Shown here piece after piece: positions 35,179-44,145 of a DNA stretch of 64,000 nucleotides. This DNA comes from Peribacillus muralis (lineage in GTDB: Bacteria > Bacillota > Bacilli > Bacillales > DSM-1321), in assembly GCF_001645685.2 (NCBI RefSeq), contig NZ_CP017080.1:2532001-2596000 (forward strand), written 5' to 3'. A program made the position numbers and the translations under genes. The notes under the pieces were generated by a model. The model was not told the origin of the DNA. It ran no database searches and saw nothing but the letters and a program-made list of their open reading frames with translations. Each line of letters opens with the position of its first letter. The stretch's first letter is position 1.

Positions 35179-36306
35179 CTATCCGTCATATGGGAAGTGG
35201 ATACTGAATGTGGTTAAGTCGTCGTTGGACTGACAATTCATATATCCATCATTGCTCTCGATGATTTTTTTACATACGTATAAACCAATTCCTGTTCCTA
35301 ACTCTTTAGTGGTGACAAAGGGTTCGAAAATGGTTTCAATCAGTTCACTGGCAATGACAGGCCCATTATTAGAAATACGAATGATTCGTTCATTTTCTTC
35401 TATTAAAGAGTGTACCTTCAAAATTCTAGGGTGTTCTTTGTCCTTTAATGCATCAATGGAATTTATAAAGAGATTTAAAAACACTTGCTTCAATCCATCC
35501 TTGCTGGCTGTCATGAAGAAGTTCGGATAAATATCTATTTCAACATTAACGCTCGCATCCACAATATTGGCATATGTCAGTTCCTGTATCTCTTCAATTA
35601 AATTCATCACGGAAATTTCCTCTCTTTGCTCCTCATTAAAATCAGATTTCGAAGTATGAAGGAATTGAGTTATCCTGAAATTCAACTGATTCAATTCATA
35701 GTCAATGATATCCAAATATTTCAATTGTGGATTCTCACGCTTCAGTAATTTATTGAAACCCATAATGGCTGTCAGCGGGTTCCTGAACTCATGTACAAAG
35801 CTAGAGGATATTTGCCCAAGCACCGCCAATTTATCTTTATGATTTTCACTGATATAAGACTTTTTTTCCTCGATCAACTCATTCGTAAGATTTGTATACT
35901 TCGTTACGGCATGATAACTGAATGTATCAAAGTGTACATTAATGGCATTAATGAATTCCTGCAAATAAGAAATGGGGATATTCGCTCCAAAAATGTTCCT
36001 TATGATGATATTTCTCCCTAAATTAATATTATAGAGAAAATCCCCGATATTAATATTTGCTTCAAGGCGCTCTTTTGCAACTTGATGAGCCAACTTTATC
36101 AGCATGTCATCAGACAAGTCTCCCCTAAACGCTCGGATGACCAAAGCATACATGCCATATCCATTCTCTTTGATTTTTTCTTTATAGGGATCTATTTCAT
36201 TGATCTTAATGGTCTCGTTCCATTCAGTTAAAAATATGGTTTGATTTTCTTCCAAGTATTGTATCAGTACTTTTTTATACTGATTATGTTCAGATGACAA
36301 CTCCAT
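35179..36306 (-). CDS. Sensor histidine kinase, sporulation-kinase-like
   Basis: A 375-residue cytoplasmic kinase with no membrane helix. The N-terminal 135 residues (LIQYLEENQTIFLTEWNE, YALVIRAFRGDLSDDML, NINIGDFLYNINLGRN) resemble HisK_N, the globin-like sensor of Bacillus anthracis BA2291 and its plasmid decoys. Then HisKA with His172 in SSFVHEFRNPLTAIMG, and an HATPase domain with N box VFLNLFINSIDAL, G1 around RISNNGPVI and TKELGTGIGLYVCKK. No response regulator is adjacent, as in Spo0F phosphorelay kinases. Feeding Spo0F is an inference from the family. Confidence 0.8.
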   Translation of the reverse strand: MELSSEHNQYKKVLIQYLEENQTIFLTEWNETIKINEIDPYKEKIKENGYGMYALVIRAFRGDLSDDMLIKLAHQVAKERLEANINIGDFLYNINLGRNIIIRNIFGANIPISYLQEFINAINVHFDTFSYHAVTKYTNLTNELIEEKKSYISENHKDKLAVLGQISSSFVHEFRNPLTAIMGFNKLLKRENPQLKYLDIIDYELNQLNFRITQFLHTSKSDFNEEQREEISVMNLIEEIQELTYANIVDASVNVEIDIYPNFFMTASKDGLKQVFLNLFINSIDALKDKEHPRILKVHSLIEENERIIRISNNGPVIASELIETIFEPFVTTKELGTGIGLYVCKKIIESNDGYMNCQSNDDLTTFSIHFPYDG

Positions 36307-36662
36307 ACTATGACCACCACATCCCCTTGCGGAATTTTAGATATTGCATCAATAACATCATTCTATATGAGATTTTGATTTCCTGCACTGCAAAGTTTAT
36401 TGTATGTGAGACATGGTAACCCTCTCTTTTTCACCCAAGGAAACACGATGAAAAACTCACCTGTTTTTTGAAAAATCAAACAGATTAATAGATAATATAA
36501 TTATAACAGAATATCCTAATATCTTCTAAAGTGAAACTGCTGGGATTTTAAGTTCCCCCGCTTTTCACTCTCCCTTTCCTATTGCATCCTTATGGATTTT
36601 CTCATGGCCAGAACGAGCAAGACTTTAAATCCTGTCCTTCTGGCATTGAACCAAGCACTCTT
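36307..36662. other. Intergenic region, no gene seen
   Basis: Holds the kinase promoter region. A small stem CTGTTT/AAACAG near 36460-36484 and an imperfect GCCAGAA/TTCTGGC repeat near 36608-36650 (downstream of the nucleotidyltransferase gene, possibly its terminator) are the only structures seen. Confidence 0.4.
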
Positions 36663-37433
36663 TCAATTCCAAACTTCATCTAAAGCAGCTCTAAATAGCT
36701 GATCCAATTCCTCTGTAGGGTCTTCCGGTTTTATATGCAATGTTTTAGTATAGTTCGTCAACTGACCGATTTCATTTTCTAAAAAATCATTAATGACATC
36801 AATTCTAGGTTCAACGTCCAACTCTTCACCATTTATCTTCCTCATCAGCAAAGTTTCAATTTCGGTTTTCAATGGACCCTCTGGAATGATATTGTCCAAT
36901 AATGCTGGAAACTCGATTGGTGGGATGGTGTTATATTTTTGAATCCAAAGGCATGCCATGACTGGACGAAGCACATAAAAATATTTTTTGATTTTCACTT
37001 GTTCATTTTGTAAGTAATCCCTATAATTGCCCTTGGCCATGTTCAAGTAATGATACAAGGCTGCAGTAGGTACAAACACCATGCTACTCATTTCCTTCAA
37101 CTTATCGGCAATCGAATAAGCTTGATGATATACGATGCCCGAGTTTAACCATTCATGAAGCGGCGGGTTGGATTTTCTGAATAACCGTAGGGCTTTCGTT
37201 AACTCCCAACCGCTGATATCCAATAAATCATTAATAGGCAGCTCAATGACATCTCTTTTTTGATCAATGGACAAGTACCACTCTTTTTTATGAATATAAA
37301 TGAACCTCACATCATAATCACTATCTTTCGATGGAAATTTCCATGCTCGACTTCCCGATTCACAGGCATATAGGATTTTCACATTATAGGTTTCTTCGAT
37401 TCTCTTTAACTCTTCTATTATTTTTTCTTTCAT
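36663..37433 (-). CDS. Nucleotidyltransferase of the YcgL/RlaP type
   Basis: A 256-residue protein of the DNA polymerase beta-like nucleotidyltransferase fold (PF10127 as I recall). The active-site pattern is ACESGSRAWKFPSKDSDYD: Gly-Ser-Arg followed by the two catalytic Asp of the strand, with a third acidic residue likely in the DVIELPI strand. The C-terminal part (SMVFVPTAALYHYLNMAKGN, KKYFYVLRPVMACLWI) is helical. Relatives are B. subtilis YcgL and RlaP, the latter linked to RNA repair; the substrate here is unknown. Start ATG with a purine-rich stretch upstream. Confidence 0.8.
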   Translation of the reverse strand: MKEKIIEELKRIEETYNVKILYACESGSRAWKFPSKDSDYDVRFIYIHKKEWYLSIDQKRDVIELPINDLLDISGWELTKALRLFRKSNPPLHEWLNSGIVYHQAYSIADKLKEMSSMVFVPTAALYHYLNMAKGNYRDYLQNEQVKIKKYFYVLRPVMACLWIQKYNTIPPIEFPALLDNIIPEGPLKTEIETLLMRKINGEELDVEPRIDVINDFLENEIGQLTNYTKTLHIKPEDPTEELDQLFRAALDEVWN

Positions 37434-37561
37434 GCCACTTCCCCTTTTCGATTAATATATCTCACCTAATCTTTCGACATCCTATCCGAAACCCATCGAA
37501 AGCCGCTTCAACGATTTCGATAGCCACATCCATAGATGGCGGTTCATTCGTAGCCGCTAGA

Positions 37562-37728
37562 ATTCGGCCTAAATCCACTTTTTTCGGCCTGCAGCCACTT
37601 AATTCGGCCTAACCCCAACTTTTTCCGACCTAAATCCACTTTAATTCGACCTAAACCCAACTTTTTCCGACCTAAACCCAATTTAATTCGACCTTGACCC
37701 ACTTTAATTCGATTTAGACCCACTTTTA
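37562..37728. repeat. Tandem repeat, about eight 21-bp units
   Basis: Degenerate copies of a 20-21 bp unit of the type ATTCGACCTAAACCCACTTT run head to tail, for example with GGCCTAAATCCACTT, GACCTAAACCCAACTT and GATTTAGACCCACTT. There is no ORF across it and no spacer, so it is not a CRISPR array. The 21-bp period equals two helical turns. It lies between the nucleotidyltransferase start and the TerC terminator. Confidence 0.85.
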
Positions 37729-37784
37729 TCGTAAGAATTGATTCCCATTATATCATTTTAATGCTAATGGGCTTCCATATATAA

Positions 37785-37820
37785 ACAAAGAGGCCATTCA
37801 TTTGTGAAAGGCCTCTTTGT
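37785..37820 (-). terminator. Terminator of the terC-like gene
   Basis: Arms ACAAAGAGGCC and GGCCTCTTTGT (37785-37795, 37810-37820) form an 11-bp stem nine bases after the stop codon. On the minus strand it is followed by a short T-containing stretch. Confidence 0.8.
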
Positions 37821-37828
37821 GGAACATG

Positions 37829-38536
37829 TTATCCATTCCGTTCGATTTGCATTTTTTCCCTGCTAGCTTTTTCTTTTTCTATTTTTTGCTGCCTGGAGGT
37901 TCCAGCGACTAAAATGCCAATGACTACTAATGCTTCAAATCCATATTTAAGGAATGGGTTGGCAAAGTAATCCTGCATGAAGGGTTCAGCGACGATCATC
38001 TTGGCAGCAGTCCAGCCAAGTATTCCTGCCCCGATAATGATGATGAACGGGAATCGCTCAATTAGTTTCAGAATCAACGTGCTGCCATACATAACGACTG
38101 GAATTGATACAAGCAAGCCAATTACCACTAAAGTGAAGTTACCATGTGATGCACCTGCCACAGCAAGGACATTATCCAGTCCCATCAAAGCATCGGCAAT
38201 GATGATTGTTTTGATTGCAGCCCACATCGAGTCTGCCGGCTTCAAGTCTGGTTCTTCTTCATCAATAAGTAGCTTGTACGCGATCCATACTAGAAGTAAG
38301 CCCCCAATTAAATGAAGCCCGGGAACCTCCAAGATGACGACAACTAGAAGCGTTGCAATGATCCTGATCACAATTGCCCCGACAGCTCCCCATATGATCA
38401 CCTTTTTTTGCTGATCTTTCGGAAGCTTTCTGGCAGCAAGCCCGATAAGGATGGCATTATCGCCAGCAAGAACCAAATCTATCATAATGATCGCTAAAAG
38501 TCCTGAAATAAATTCACCTGTTAAAAAATCCAACAC
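37829..38536 (-). CDS. TerC-family manganese exporter (YkoY/MeeY-like)
   Basis: A 235-residue membrane protein with seven or so helices and the two TerC acidic motifs, DLVLAGDNAILIG (about residues 18-30) and DALMGLDNVLAVAG. Such proteins bind or export Mn(II), in some cases metallating exported proteins. I place the start at a GTG (38534-38536) five bases after AAAGGAGG; a longer frame starts inside the riboswitch terminator and is rejected. Expression is set by the yybP-ykoY riboswitch just upstream, which supports a Mn role. Confidence 0.9.
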   Translation of the reverse strand: MLDFLTGEFISGLLAIIMIDLVLAGDNAILIGLAARKLPKDQQKKVIIWGAVGAIVIRIIATLLVVVILEVPGLHLIGGLLLVWIAYKLLIDEEEPDLKPADSMWAAIKTIIIADALMGLDNVLAVAGASHGNFTLVVIGLLVSIPVVMYGSTLILKLIERFPFIIIIGAGILGWTAAKMIVAEPFMQDYFANPFLKYGFEALVVIGILVAGTSRQQKIEKEKASREKMQIERNG

Positions 38537-38549
38537 ATCTTCCTCCTTT

Positions 38550-38700
38550 AATACAAAAATAAAGAGACCTCTGCCATAAATGGCAAAGGTCTCGCTAAGC
38601 ACTAAATGAATTAGGCCAATAAAGCCGGTGGGATTCCCACGTAATGACGACTTTATTTCAGGTTATCCCTGACGCTACTCCCCTTCACGGGAATGAAGAG
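38550..38700 (-). ncRNA. yybP-ykoY manganese riboswitch with terminator platform
   Basis: Minus-strand wording matches the Bacillus ykoY leader as I know it: AAGGGGAGTAGCGTC (38671-38685), GTCGTCATTACGTGGG, CACCGGCTTTATT, and AGCGAGACCTTTGCC. The last part is one arm of a strong stem (38564-38577 with 38580-38593) followed by TTTATTTTT, the intrinsic terminator. In this class Mn(II) binding stabilises the aptamer and prevents termination, so the exporter gene is turned on by high Mn. Confidence 0.93.
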
Positions 38701-38879
38701 CAATGGTATAGGTCCTTAAAGAATATACCAATAATATATATCACTAGTTCAGTATACCAAAATTATTAATAAATGAAAGAAAAAAATCAGGAATGATAGA
38801 CCTGTTTTTTTTCAAATAATTGGCTATCTTACGAAGAGGTCATGAAAATATTCATCACTTCATGCCTACTTTACAAGTT

Positions 38880-40382
38880 TTAGATGGACGACGCCCCCTC
38901 TATCATCTCTTCCAAGTGGTGAGTCAATTCCTTTGCAAGGCCTTTGATTGTGTTCAGGTCCTTCCCCCATAGTTCTTGATTATGCAGGATGGCCTCGATT
39001 AATTGTTTAGCCGAAATTTCTTTACGATCGTGGAGACTCCATTGCTTCTGAAAAAATTCGATCACCGGTAAATCGTCTTTAATAATGTACTTCTTACCCT
39101 TGAAGCTTTTGCCGATATACTGCCCATTGACTACTTCGCCCTTATAAAAACGCAGCAGACCCGCAAAACCTCTTGTTATCGAAGCCGGCAGCCTTCCATT
39201 CCATTCATGGTAGCCTTCCAAGGTAGGAAGGAGGCGCACTTTAAACTTTGACATGCTATTCAAGGAAATGTCTGAAAGGAGATGGTGAACATATGGATTT
39301 GCAAATCGCTCCATAACGCTTTCCCCGTATTCGAGCAGTTCATCCTGACTAAAAGGCAAGGAGGGGATTATTTCTTCCTTGATTGCCTGACAGAGCAAAT
39401 GATGGAAATCCGGATGATCGATGGCTTGTTTCACTTCTTCCATGTCAAATAAAATCCCTAGAGGTGCCATTAATGTATGTAACCCATTTAATACCCTTAC
39501 CTTCCTCAGCTGATAGGGTGCCAAGTTCTTTACCCAACGTACATTCAAGCCTGATCGCTGCAAAGGAAGGCGGTTATCGAGGTCCGGGTCGCCTTCAATG
39601 ACCCATAAATGATAAGGTTCAGCAGTGGTCAGCAATGTATCCTTATATCCCCATGAGGAATATAATTCACCCGACTCTTTGACTGGGAAACCTGTTACGA
39701 TTCGGTCTACAAGCGAGTTAAGGAAGAGGTTATCCCTCTCGACCCAATCCATGAATGTCTTTGGTAAATCCCAATCCGTACAATACTTTAACACACATTG
39801 CTTCAACGAATCACCGTTTCTTTCCAAAAGCTCACAAGGAAGCATGATGAGTCCTTTATCCGATGCACCCCCGAAATGAAGAAAACGTTGATATAAAAAA
39901 GCGGTAAGTCTTCCTGGAAAAGCTTCGATTGGCTTTCCTTCCACTAAAGGCGTTGGCTGATATTTAAGCCCGGCCTCCGTCGTGTTCGATACTATGAATT
40001 CCAATGTAGGGATTTTGGCTAACGCCAAAAACTCCCTCCAGTCTTCATAGGGGTTTATAACCTTTGAAAACACGGAAATGACCTCTGTATGTTCGACCTT
40101 TACACCTCGGTGAGACCCACGCAGCATTAAGGTATAACACCCATCCTGCTGCTTCATTTCTTCGATTTTCCCTTTTCCGGAAGGACGGGGCTGTGTAACC
40201 GCAATGCTTCCTTTGAAATGACCTTGTTTATTGCATTCGGCTATCATCCAATCGAAGAAACCGCGAAGGAAATTCCCCTCCCCAATCTGCAACACTTTTA
40301 TCGGATAATCCAACATTTTTGCATGCGTGACAGACTTTGTATCTTGATCTAACCGCTTCTGATCAGCTGAATTCATGTTCAC
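38880..40382 (-). CDS. uxaB: Tagaturonate reductase (altronate oxidoreductase)
   Basis: A 500-residue NADH-dependent mannitol-dehydrogenase-family enzyme that reduces D-tagaturonate to D-altronate in galacturonate catabolism. The Rossmann-like N-terminus has VLQIGEGNFLRGFFDWMI, then TNTTEAGL-type sequence (VSNTTEAGLKYQP), and the C-terminal domain has the catalytic Lys region (YQLRKVRVLNGLHTL) typical of UxaB rather than UxuB of E. coli. GTG at 40380-40382 is preferred (AAAGGGG seven bases upstream). It is the last gene after uxaA and a zinc dehydrogenase. Confidence 0.9.
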   Translation of the reverse strand: MNMNSADQKRLDQDTKSVTHAKMLDYPIKVLQIGEGNFLRGFFDWMIAECNKQGHFKGSIAVTQPRPSGKGKIEEMKQQDGCYTLMLRGSHRGVKVEHTEVISVFSKVINPYEDWREFLALAKIPTLEFIVSNTTEAGLKYQPTPLVEGKPIEAFPGRLTAFLYQRFLHFGGASDKGLIMLPCELLERNGDSLKQCVLKYCTDWDLPKTFMDWVERDNLFLNSLVDRIVTGFPVKESGELYSSWGYKDTLLTTAEPYHLWVIEGDPDLDNRLPLQRSGLNVRWVKNLAPYQLRKVRVLNGLHTLMAPLGILFDMEEVKQAIDHPDFHHLLCQAIKEEIIPSLPFSQDELLEYGESVMERFANPYVHHLLSDISLNSMSKFKVRLLPTLEGYHEWNGRLPASITRGFAGLLRFYKGEVVNGQYIGKSFKGKKYIIKDDLPVIEFFQKQWSLHDRKEISAKQLIEAILHNQELWGKDLNTIKGLAKELTHHLEEMIEGASSI

Positions 40383-40430
40383 CACAAAACCCCTTTCTTA
40401 TATGGAAGTGATGATATAGTCCATCTTCCT

Positions 40431-41444
40431 TTACATTTCGACAATGGCCTTGATCATTTTAGCTTCAGGAGCCAGCCATCCTTCAAACTGATTGATCAGT
40501 TCATCCAGCTGTGCACGATGTGTAATGTACATACTTAAATCCAACCGGTTGTTTTTCAGTGTATCCACCACGTCATTAAAATCTTGCCTTGTGGCATTTC
40601 GGCTTCCCATCAATGTAAGCTCTTTACTGTGGAAGTCAGGATCGTTAAAGCAAATATCCGATTTCACCAAACCTACATATATTAATCTTCCTCCATGGGC
40701 GGGGTACTTGAATGAATTCATCATCGACTTAGCGTTTCCAGTTGCATCGAACACTACGCTTGGCATATCCCCATTCGTCAACTCGGCCAATTTATCCAAC
40801 GGATTCTCCAAAACGTTCAACGTATGATCCACTTTTGCCCATTTACGGGCAAACGCCAGTCGTTCATCGTTTACGTCCATCACAATCACTTTTGCACCTT
40901 TTTCTTTAGCAAATGCCATGACTCCCAAGCCAATCGGGCCTGCACCGATAACCAATGCAAATTCCCCTTCATGTATGGCTGCCCTCCTGACCGCATGAGC
41001 CCCAATACTTAGAGGTTCAATCATGGCTGATTGATCAAGCGTGAGCCCCTCGGTTTTCACCAAATGATCGTAAGGAACGGTGATCCATTCACTCATCCCC
41101 CCTTCTGCATGTACACCTAACACTTTCATATCCTTGCAGCAATTCGTTTTACCCACACTGCAAGCCATACATTTCCCGCAATTCAGATAAGGGATGATTG
41201 CTACTTGGTCCCCGTTCTTCAGTCCTTCCGGGTTTTCCGGTATTTCTTCAATATAGCCGGATAGTTCATGACCAAGTATTCTCGGATAGCTGAAAAAGGG
41301 TTGATTTCCTCCGAAGGCATGTATATCCGTACCGCATATTCCTATTCGCCGGATCTGAATCAATGCCTCTTGCTTGTTCGGAACCGGTTTTTCCATCTCG
41401 ATCATCTTGAATGCATATGGTTTTTCACATACGATACTTTTCAT
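40431..41444 (-). CDS. Zinc-type alcohol dehydrogenase (RspB/LgoD-like)
   Basis: A 337-residue medium-chain dehydrogenase. Catalytic zinc ligands lie in GICGTDIHAFGG and LGHELSGYIEE, structural zinc in CGKCMACSVGKTNCC, and the NAD Rossmann fold begins at ALVIGAGPIGLGVMA. RspB-type and L-galactonate dehydrogenases have this pattern. Between uxaA (20 bp) and uxaB (48 bp) it probably oxidises a sugar acid such as L-galactonate to D-tagaturonate, feeding the pathway. The precise substrate is inferred. Confidence 0.82.
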   Translation of the reverse strand: MKSIVCEKPYAFKMIEMEKPVPNKQEALIQIRRIGICGTDIHAFGGNQPFFSYPRILGHELSGYIEEIPENPEGLKNGDQVAIIPYLNCGKCMACSVGKTNCCKDMKVLGVHAEGGMSEWITVPYDHLVKTEGLTLDQSAMIEPLSIGAHAVRRAAIHEGEFALVIGAGPIGLGVMAFAKEKGAKVIVMDVNDERLAFARKWAKVDHTLNVLENPLDKLAELTNGDMPSVVFDATGNAKSMMNSFKYPAHGGRLIYVGLVKSDICFNDPDFHSKELTLMGSRNATRQDFNDVVDTLKNNRLDLSMYITHRAQLDELINQFEGWLAPEAKMIKAIVEM

Positions 41445-41464
41445 TGGTTAGCACTCCTTTTTGT

Positions 41465-42970
41465 TTAAAGAATGACTCCTTCTTTAAAAATGCTGATTTC
41501 CCTATATCCGGATTTTTCATTATTCGTTTCCCTGGTGCCCGATGAAAGCCCAAGTATGAATTGGAACAAATCTTCTTTTAATTCATCCATCCTTTGTCCT
41601 TCAATTAATTGGCCGGCATTGTAATCGATCCAGTGCTTTTTCCTATTTGCCAATTCGGTATTCGTAGCTATCTTGACCGTCGGGACTGGCCCGCCAAATG
41701 GCGTGCCTCTTCCAGTCGTGAATAAAACGATATGGGCGCCCGCTGCTGCCAAAGCCGTCACGGATACCAGATCATTACCGGGTGAATTAATTAAATTCAA
41801 TCCAGGCTTCACAATCCTTTCTCCATATCCGCTAACATCCACAACCGAAGCATGACCGCCCTTTTGCGTGCACCCAAGCGATTTTTCCTCCAGTGTACTT
41901 ATGCCACCTTCTTTATTACCGGGTGAAGGATTTTCATATATCTCCTGATCATGGCGCATGAAGTATTGTTTAAAATCATTGACTAGGTTAACGATTTTTT
42001 GAAAGGTTTCTTCATCCTTTGCCCTGTTCATCAATATCGTTTCCGCTCCAAACATTTCAGGCACTTCCGTCAAAATCGTTGTACCTCCGTTTTCTACAAT
42101 AAGATCGGAAACTGCCCCGACTAATGGATTAGCTGTAATGCCCGAAAAACCATCGGATCCCCCGCACTTCAAGCCTATTTTTAACTTTGAAATCGGAATG
42201 GGCACTCTGTCAAACCCTTTTGCATACTCCACTAACTCCCCGATTAAGCGTAAGCCCACCTCCAATTCATCATTCACCTCCTGGGCTTTTAAAAATTTGA
42301 TCCGATTAGGCGAAAAATCTCCGATGACTTCCTTGAATGCTTCGATCTGGTTGTTTTCACAGCCTAATCCTACTATTAATACACCAGCTGCATTCGGATG
42401 CTGCGCCAGGGCTGCCAAGAGTTTTTGTGTATGTGACAAATCATCCCCTAACTGAGAACAACCGTACGGATGGGAAAAGTGGTGAATTCCATCGATTTGT
42501 CGTTCTTTAAACTGTTCATTTCCCATTCTTGCAAGCACTTCGCACGTTTTATTAATGCAGCCAACTGTATTGATGATCCAGATTTCATTGCGGATACCCG
42601 CTTCCCCATTTTCACGGATGTACCCTTGGAACGTTTGGCTGGAATTTACCGTTTTTAGCAATGGGCTGCTGGGTTGATAGGAATAATCCAATATCCCTTC
42701 CAGGCCGGATTGGAGGTTATGAGTGTGAACCCACTCACCAACAGCTATATGTTCTTTCGCTTTACCGATTGAATAACCAAATTTAATGATGTCAGCTCCC
42801 GCATGAACCGGACGAACTAGCATCTTATGGCCTTTGGGAATGTCATCAAGTGCCTTTATTTGCATAATGCCTTTGTCTCTTGCTTGAATCTCGAGGTCCT
42901 GTCCCTTACGGATTCCTTCCAATGAGATAACCACATCATCATCGGCATGCAATTGCACGAATTTATTCAT
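41465..42970 (-). CDS. uxaA: Altronate dehydratase
   Basis: A 501-residue iron-dependent enzyme that dehydrates D-altronate to 2-keto-3-deoxygluconate (KDG). An N-terminal SAF domain (about 1-95, with VRPVHAGADIIKFGYSIGKA and EWVHTHNL) is fused to the GD_AH domain (about 115-500), with GYIRENGEAGIRNEIW, HPYGCSQLGDD, GLKCGGSDGFSGITANP and GGHASVVDVSGYGE, the Cys-rich metal and active sites. It is first in uxaA-ADH-uxaB and divergent from an AraC-type regulator. In the 5' region a near-palindrome TGAACCGTTCA (42994-43004) may be a regulatory site. Confidence 0.93.
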   Translation of the reverse strand: MNKFVQLHADDDVVISLEGIRKGQDLEIQARDKGIMQIKALDDIPKGHKMLVRPVHAGADIIKFGYSIGKAKEHIAVGEWVHTHNLQSGLEGILDYSYQPSSPLLKTVNSSQTFQGYIRENGEAGIRNEIWIINTVGCINKTCEVLARMGNEQFKERQIDGIHHFSHPYGCSQLGDDLSHTQKLLAALAQHPNAAGVLIVGLGCENNQIEAFKEVIGDFSPNRIKFLKAQEVNDELEVGLRLIGELVEYAKGFDRVPIPISKLKIGLKCGGSDGFSGITANPLVGAVSDLIVENGGTTILTEVPEMFGAETILMNRAKDEETFQKIVNLVNDFKQYFMRHDQEIYENPSPGNKEGGISTLEEKSLGCTQKGGHASVVDVSGYGERIVKPGLNLINSPGNDLVSVTALAAAGAHIVLFTTGRGTPFGGPVPTVKIATNTELANRKKHWIDYNAGQLIEGQRMDELKEDLFQFILGLSSGTRETNNEKSGYREISIFKEGVIL

Positions 42971-43139
42971 CTTATCCTCTCCTTTTTCTACGCTGAACCG
43001 TTCAAGTCCACTTGCGAATAGAAAGCCCTTACATATTTATTCTATTAATAGTTTAACATCAAAAAATGAAATATAAATTGCATTTTTTGCTATAAATATA
43101 CTTATTTTTGTTGTATTATACTTGCAGGAGCTGAGTGAA

Positions 43140-44003
43140 ATGAATAAATCCTCAAAAGTATATGACCATGATGCATTATTCCCATTCGTTTTTGTCTTTC
43201 AAGATACGAAAAGCCCTCAGAATGAATTGTCCGATCATATGCATGACTTTTATGAAATCGTCTATGTTTATAGCGGCAAAGGAACCTTTTTTATCGGTGA
43301 TGTGTTTTATGACATGAGGCAAGGGGATGTATTCCTGATTCCCAACAATACCATTCATAGAGCATTGCCCGATAAGGACGAACCGGTTACTTCGACGATT
43401 ATCTTTTTCAGTCCGACCTTGCTTTATAAAGACATGATTGATGATTCATTTTCATATTTACATTTGTTCGACCTGACGAAAAAAAGAAAAAAATTCAAAA
43501 TATCTCTAACGCAAAACAAACGATCAAGAATGGAGGAGCAGCTGCTGCACATTCATCAAGAATCAACCAGTCATGCAGTCGGTTCAAAGCATGCCTGCAT
43601 GCTTACCGTTCATCAAATCATGCTGGACTTACACAGGACGAGGGTCAATGATAAACAAGCACCCTTTGTTGGCCATACATATAGTCCAGAATGGCTCAAA
43701 GCCATCTTGATCCATATAAATGACCATTTGAGTGAACCGTTGACCTTGACTATGCTCGCCGACAAAGCTGCAGTCAGCCCCTCTCATTTCAGCAGGGTTT
43801 TTAAAGAAACGACTGGAATCGGACTAGTCGTATATTTGAACACAAAAAGGATCATAAAAGCGAAGGAATTATTATTGGGAACGGATCACACCGTTTCATC
43901 CATCGCTGAAATGTGCGGCTTTGAAAGCATGCCTCAATTTTATCGCACCTTTAAAAAATACAATGATAAGACACCTGCCGCATTCCGTAATGGAACAGGC
44001 TAA
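43140..44003 (+). CDS. AraC-family regulator, divergent from uxaA
   Basis: A 287-residue transcription factor with an N-terminal cupin sugar-binding domain (about 10-140, HMHDFYEIVYVYSGKGTFF and DVFLIPNNTIHRALP) and a C-terminal double HTH (about 185-285, AKAVSPSHFSRVFKETTGIG-type: DKAAVSPSHFSRVFKE and SSIAEMCGFESMPQFYRTF). The start ATG at 43140 follows AGGAG by nine bases. The divergent position suggests control of the uxaA-ADH-uxaB operon, perhaps by galacturonate or tagaturonate. No TetR or GntR partner nearby. Confidence 0.88.
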   Translation: MNKSSKVYDHDALFPFVFVFQDTKSPQNELSDHMHDFYEIVYVYSGKGTFFIGDVFYDMRQGDVFLIPNNTIHRALPDKDEPVTSTIIFFSPTLLYKDMIDDSFSYLHLFDLTKKRKKFKISLTQNKRSRMEEQLLHIHQESTSHAVGSKHACMLTVHQIMLDLHRTRVNDKQAPFVGHTYSPEWLKAILIHINDHLSEPLTLTMLADKAAVSPSHFSRVFKETTGIGLVVYLNTKRIIKAKELLLGTDHTVSSIAEMCGFESMPQFYRTFKKYNDKTPAAFRNGTG

Positions 44004-44006
44004 GAA

Positions 44007-44045
44007 AAAACCGCAAGCCTGAGATCGCTCTTGTCGCAGGTTTTC
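44007..44045 (+). terminator. Terminator of the AraC gene
   Basis: An imperfect stem with arms AAAACCGCAAG and CTTGTCGCAGGTTTT (about 44007-44043) begins a few bases after the AraC stop, followed by CCTTTC. Confidence 0.6.
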
Positions 44046-44090
44046 CTTTCTAGCAATCAATAGCCATGCCCCGGTTCCCATTCAAGTAAA

Positions 44091-44133
44091 ATGGAAGTGT
44101 CTCCCCTAATATCATCAAGGTAGACACTTCCAT
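44091..44133 (-). terminator. Terminator of the exuT-like gene
   Basis: Twelve-base arms ATGGAAGTGTCT (44091-44102) and AGACACTTCCAT (44122-44133) pair 13 bp after the MFS transporter stop, followed by TTTTACTTG on the minus strand. Confidence 0.85.
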
Positions 44134-44145
44134 GCTAGTAATCTA

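Noticed and set aside
37562..37728. Tandem repeat considered as a CRISPR array
   Set aside because: Units follow each other directly with no unique spacers and there are no cas genes.
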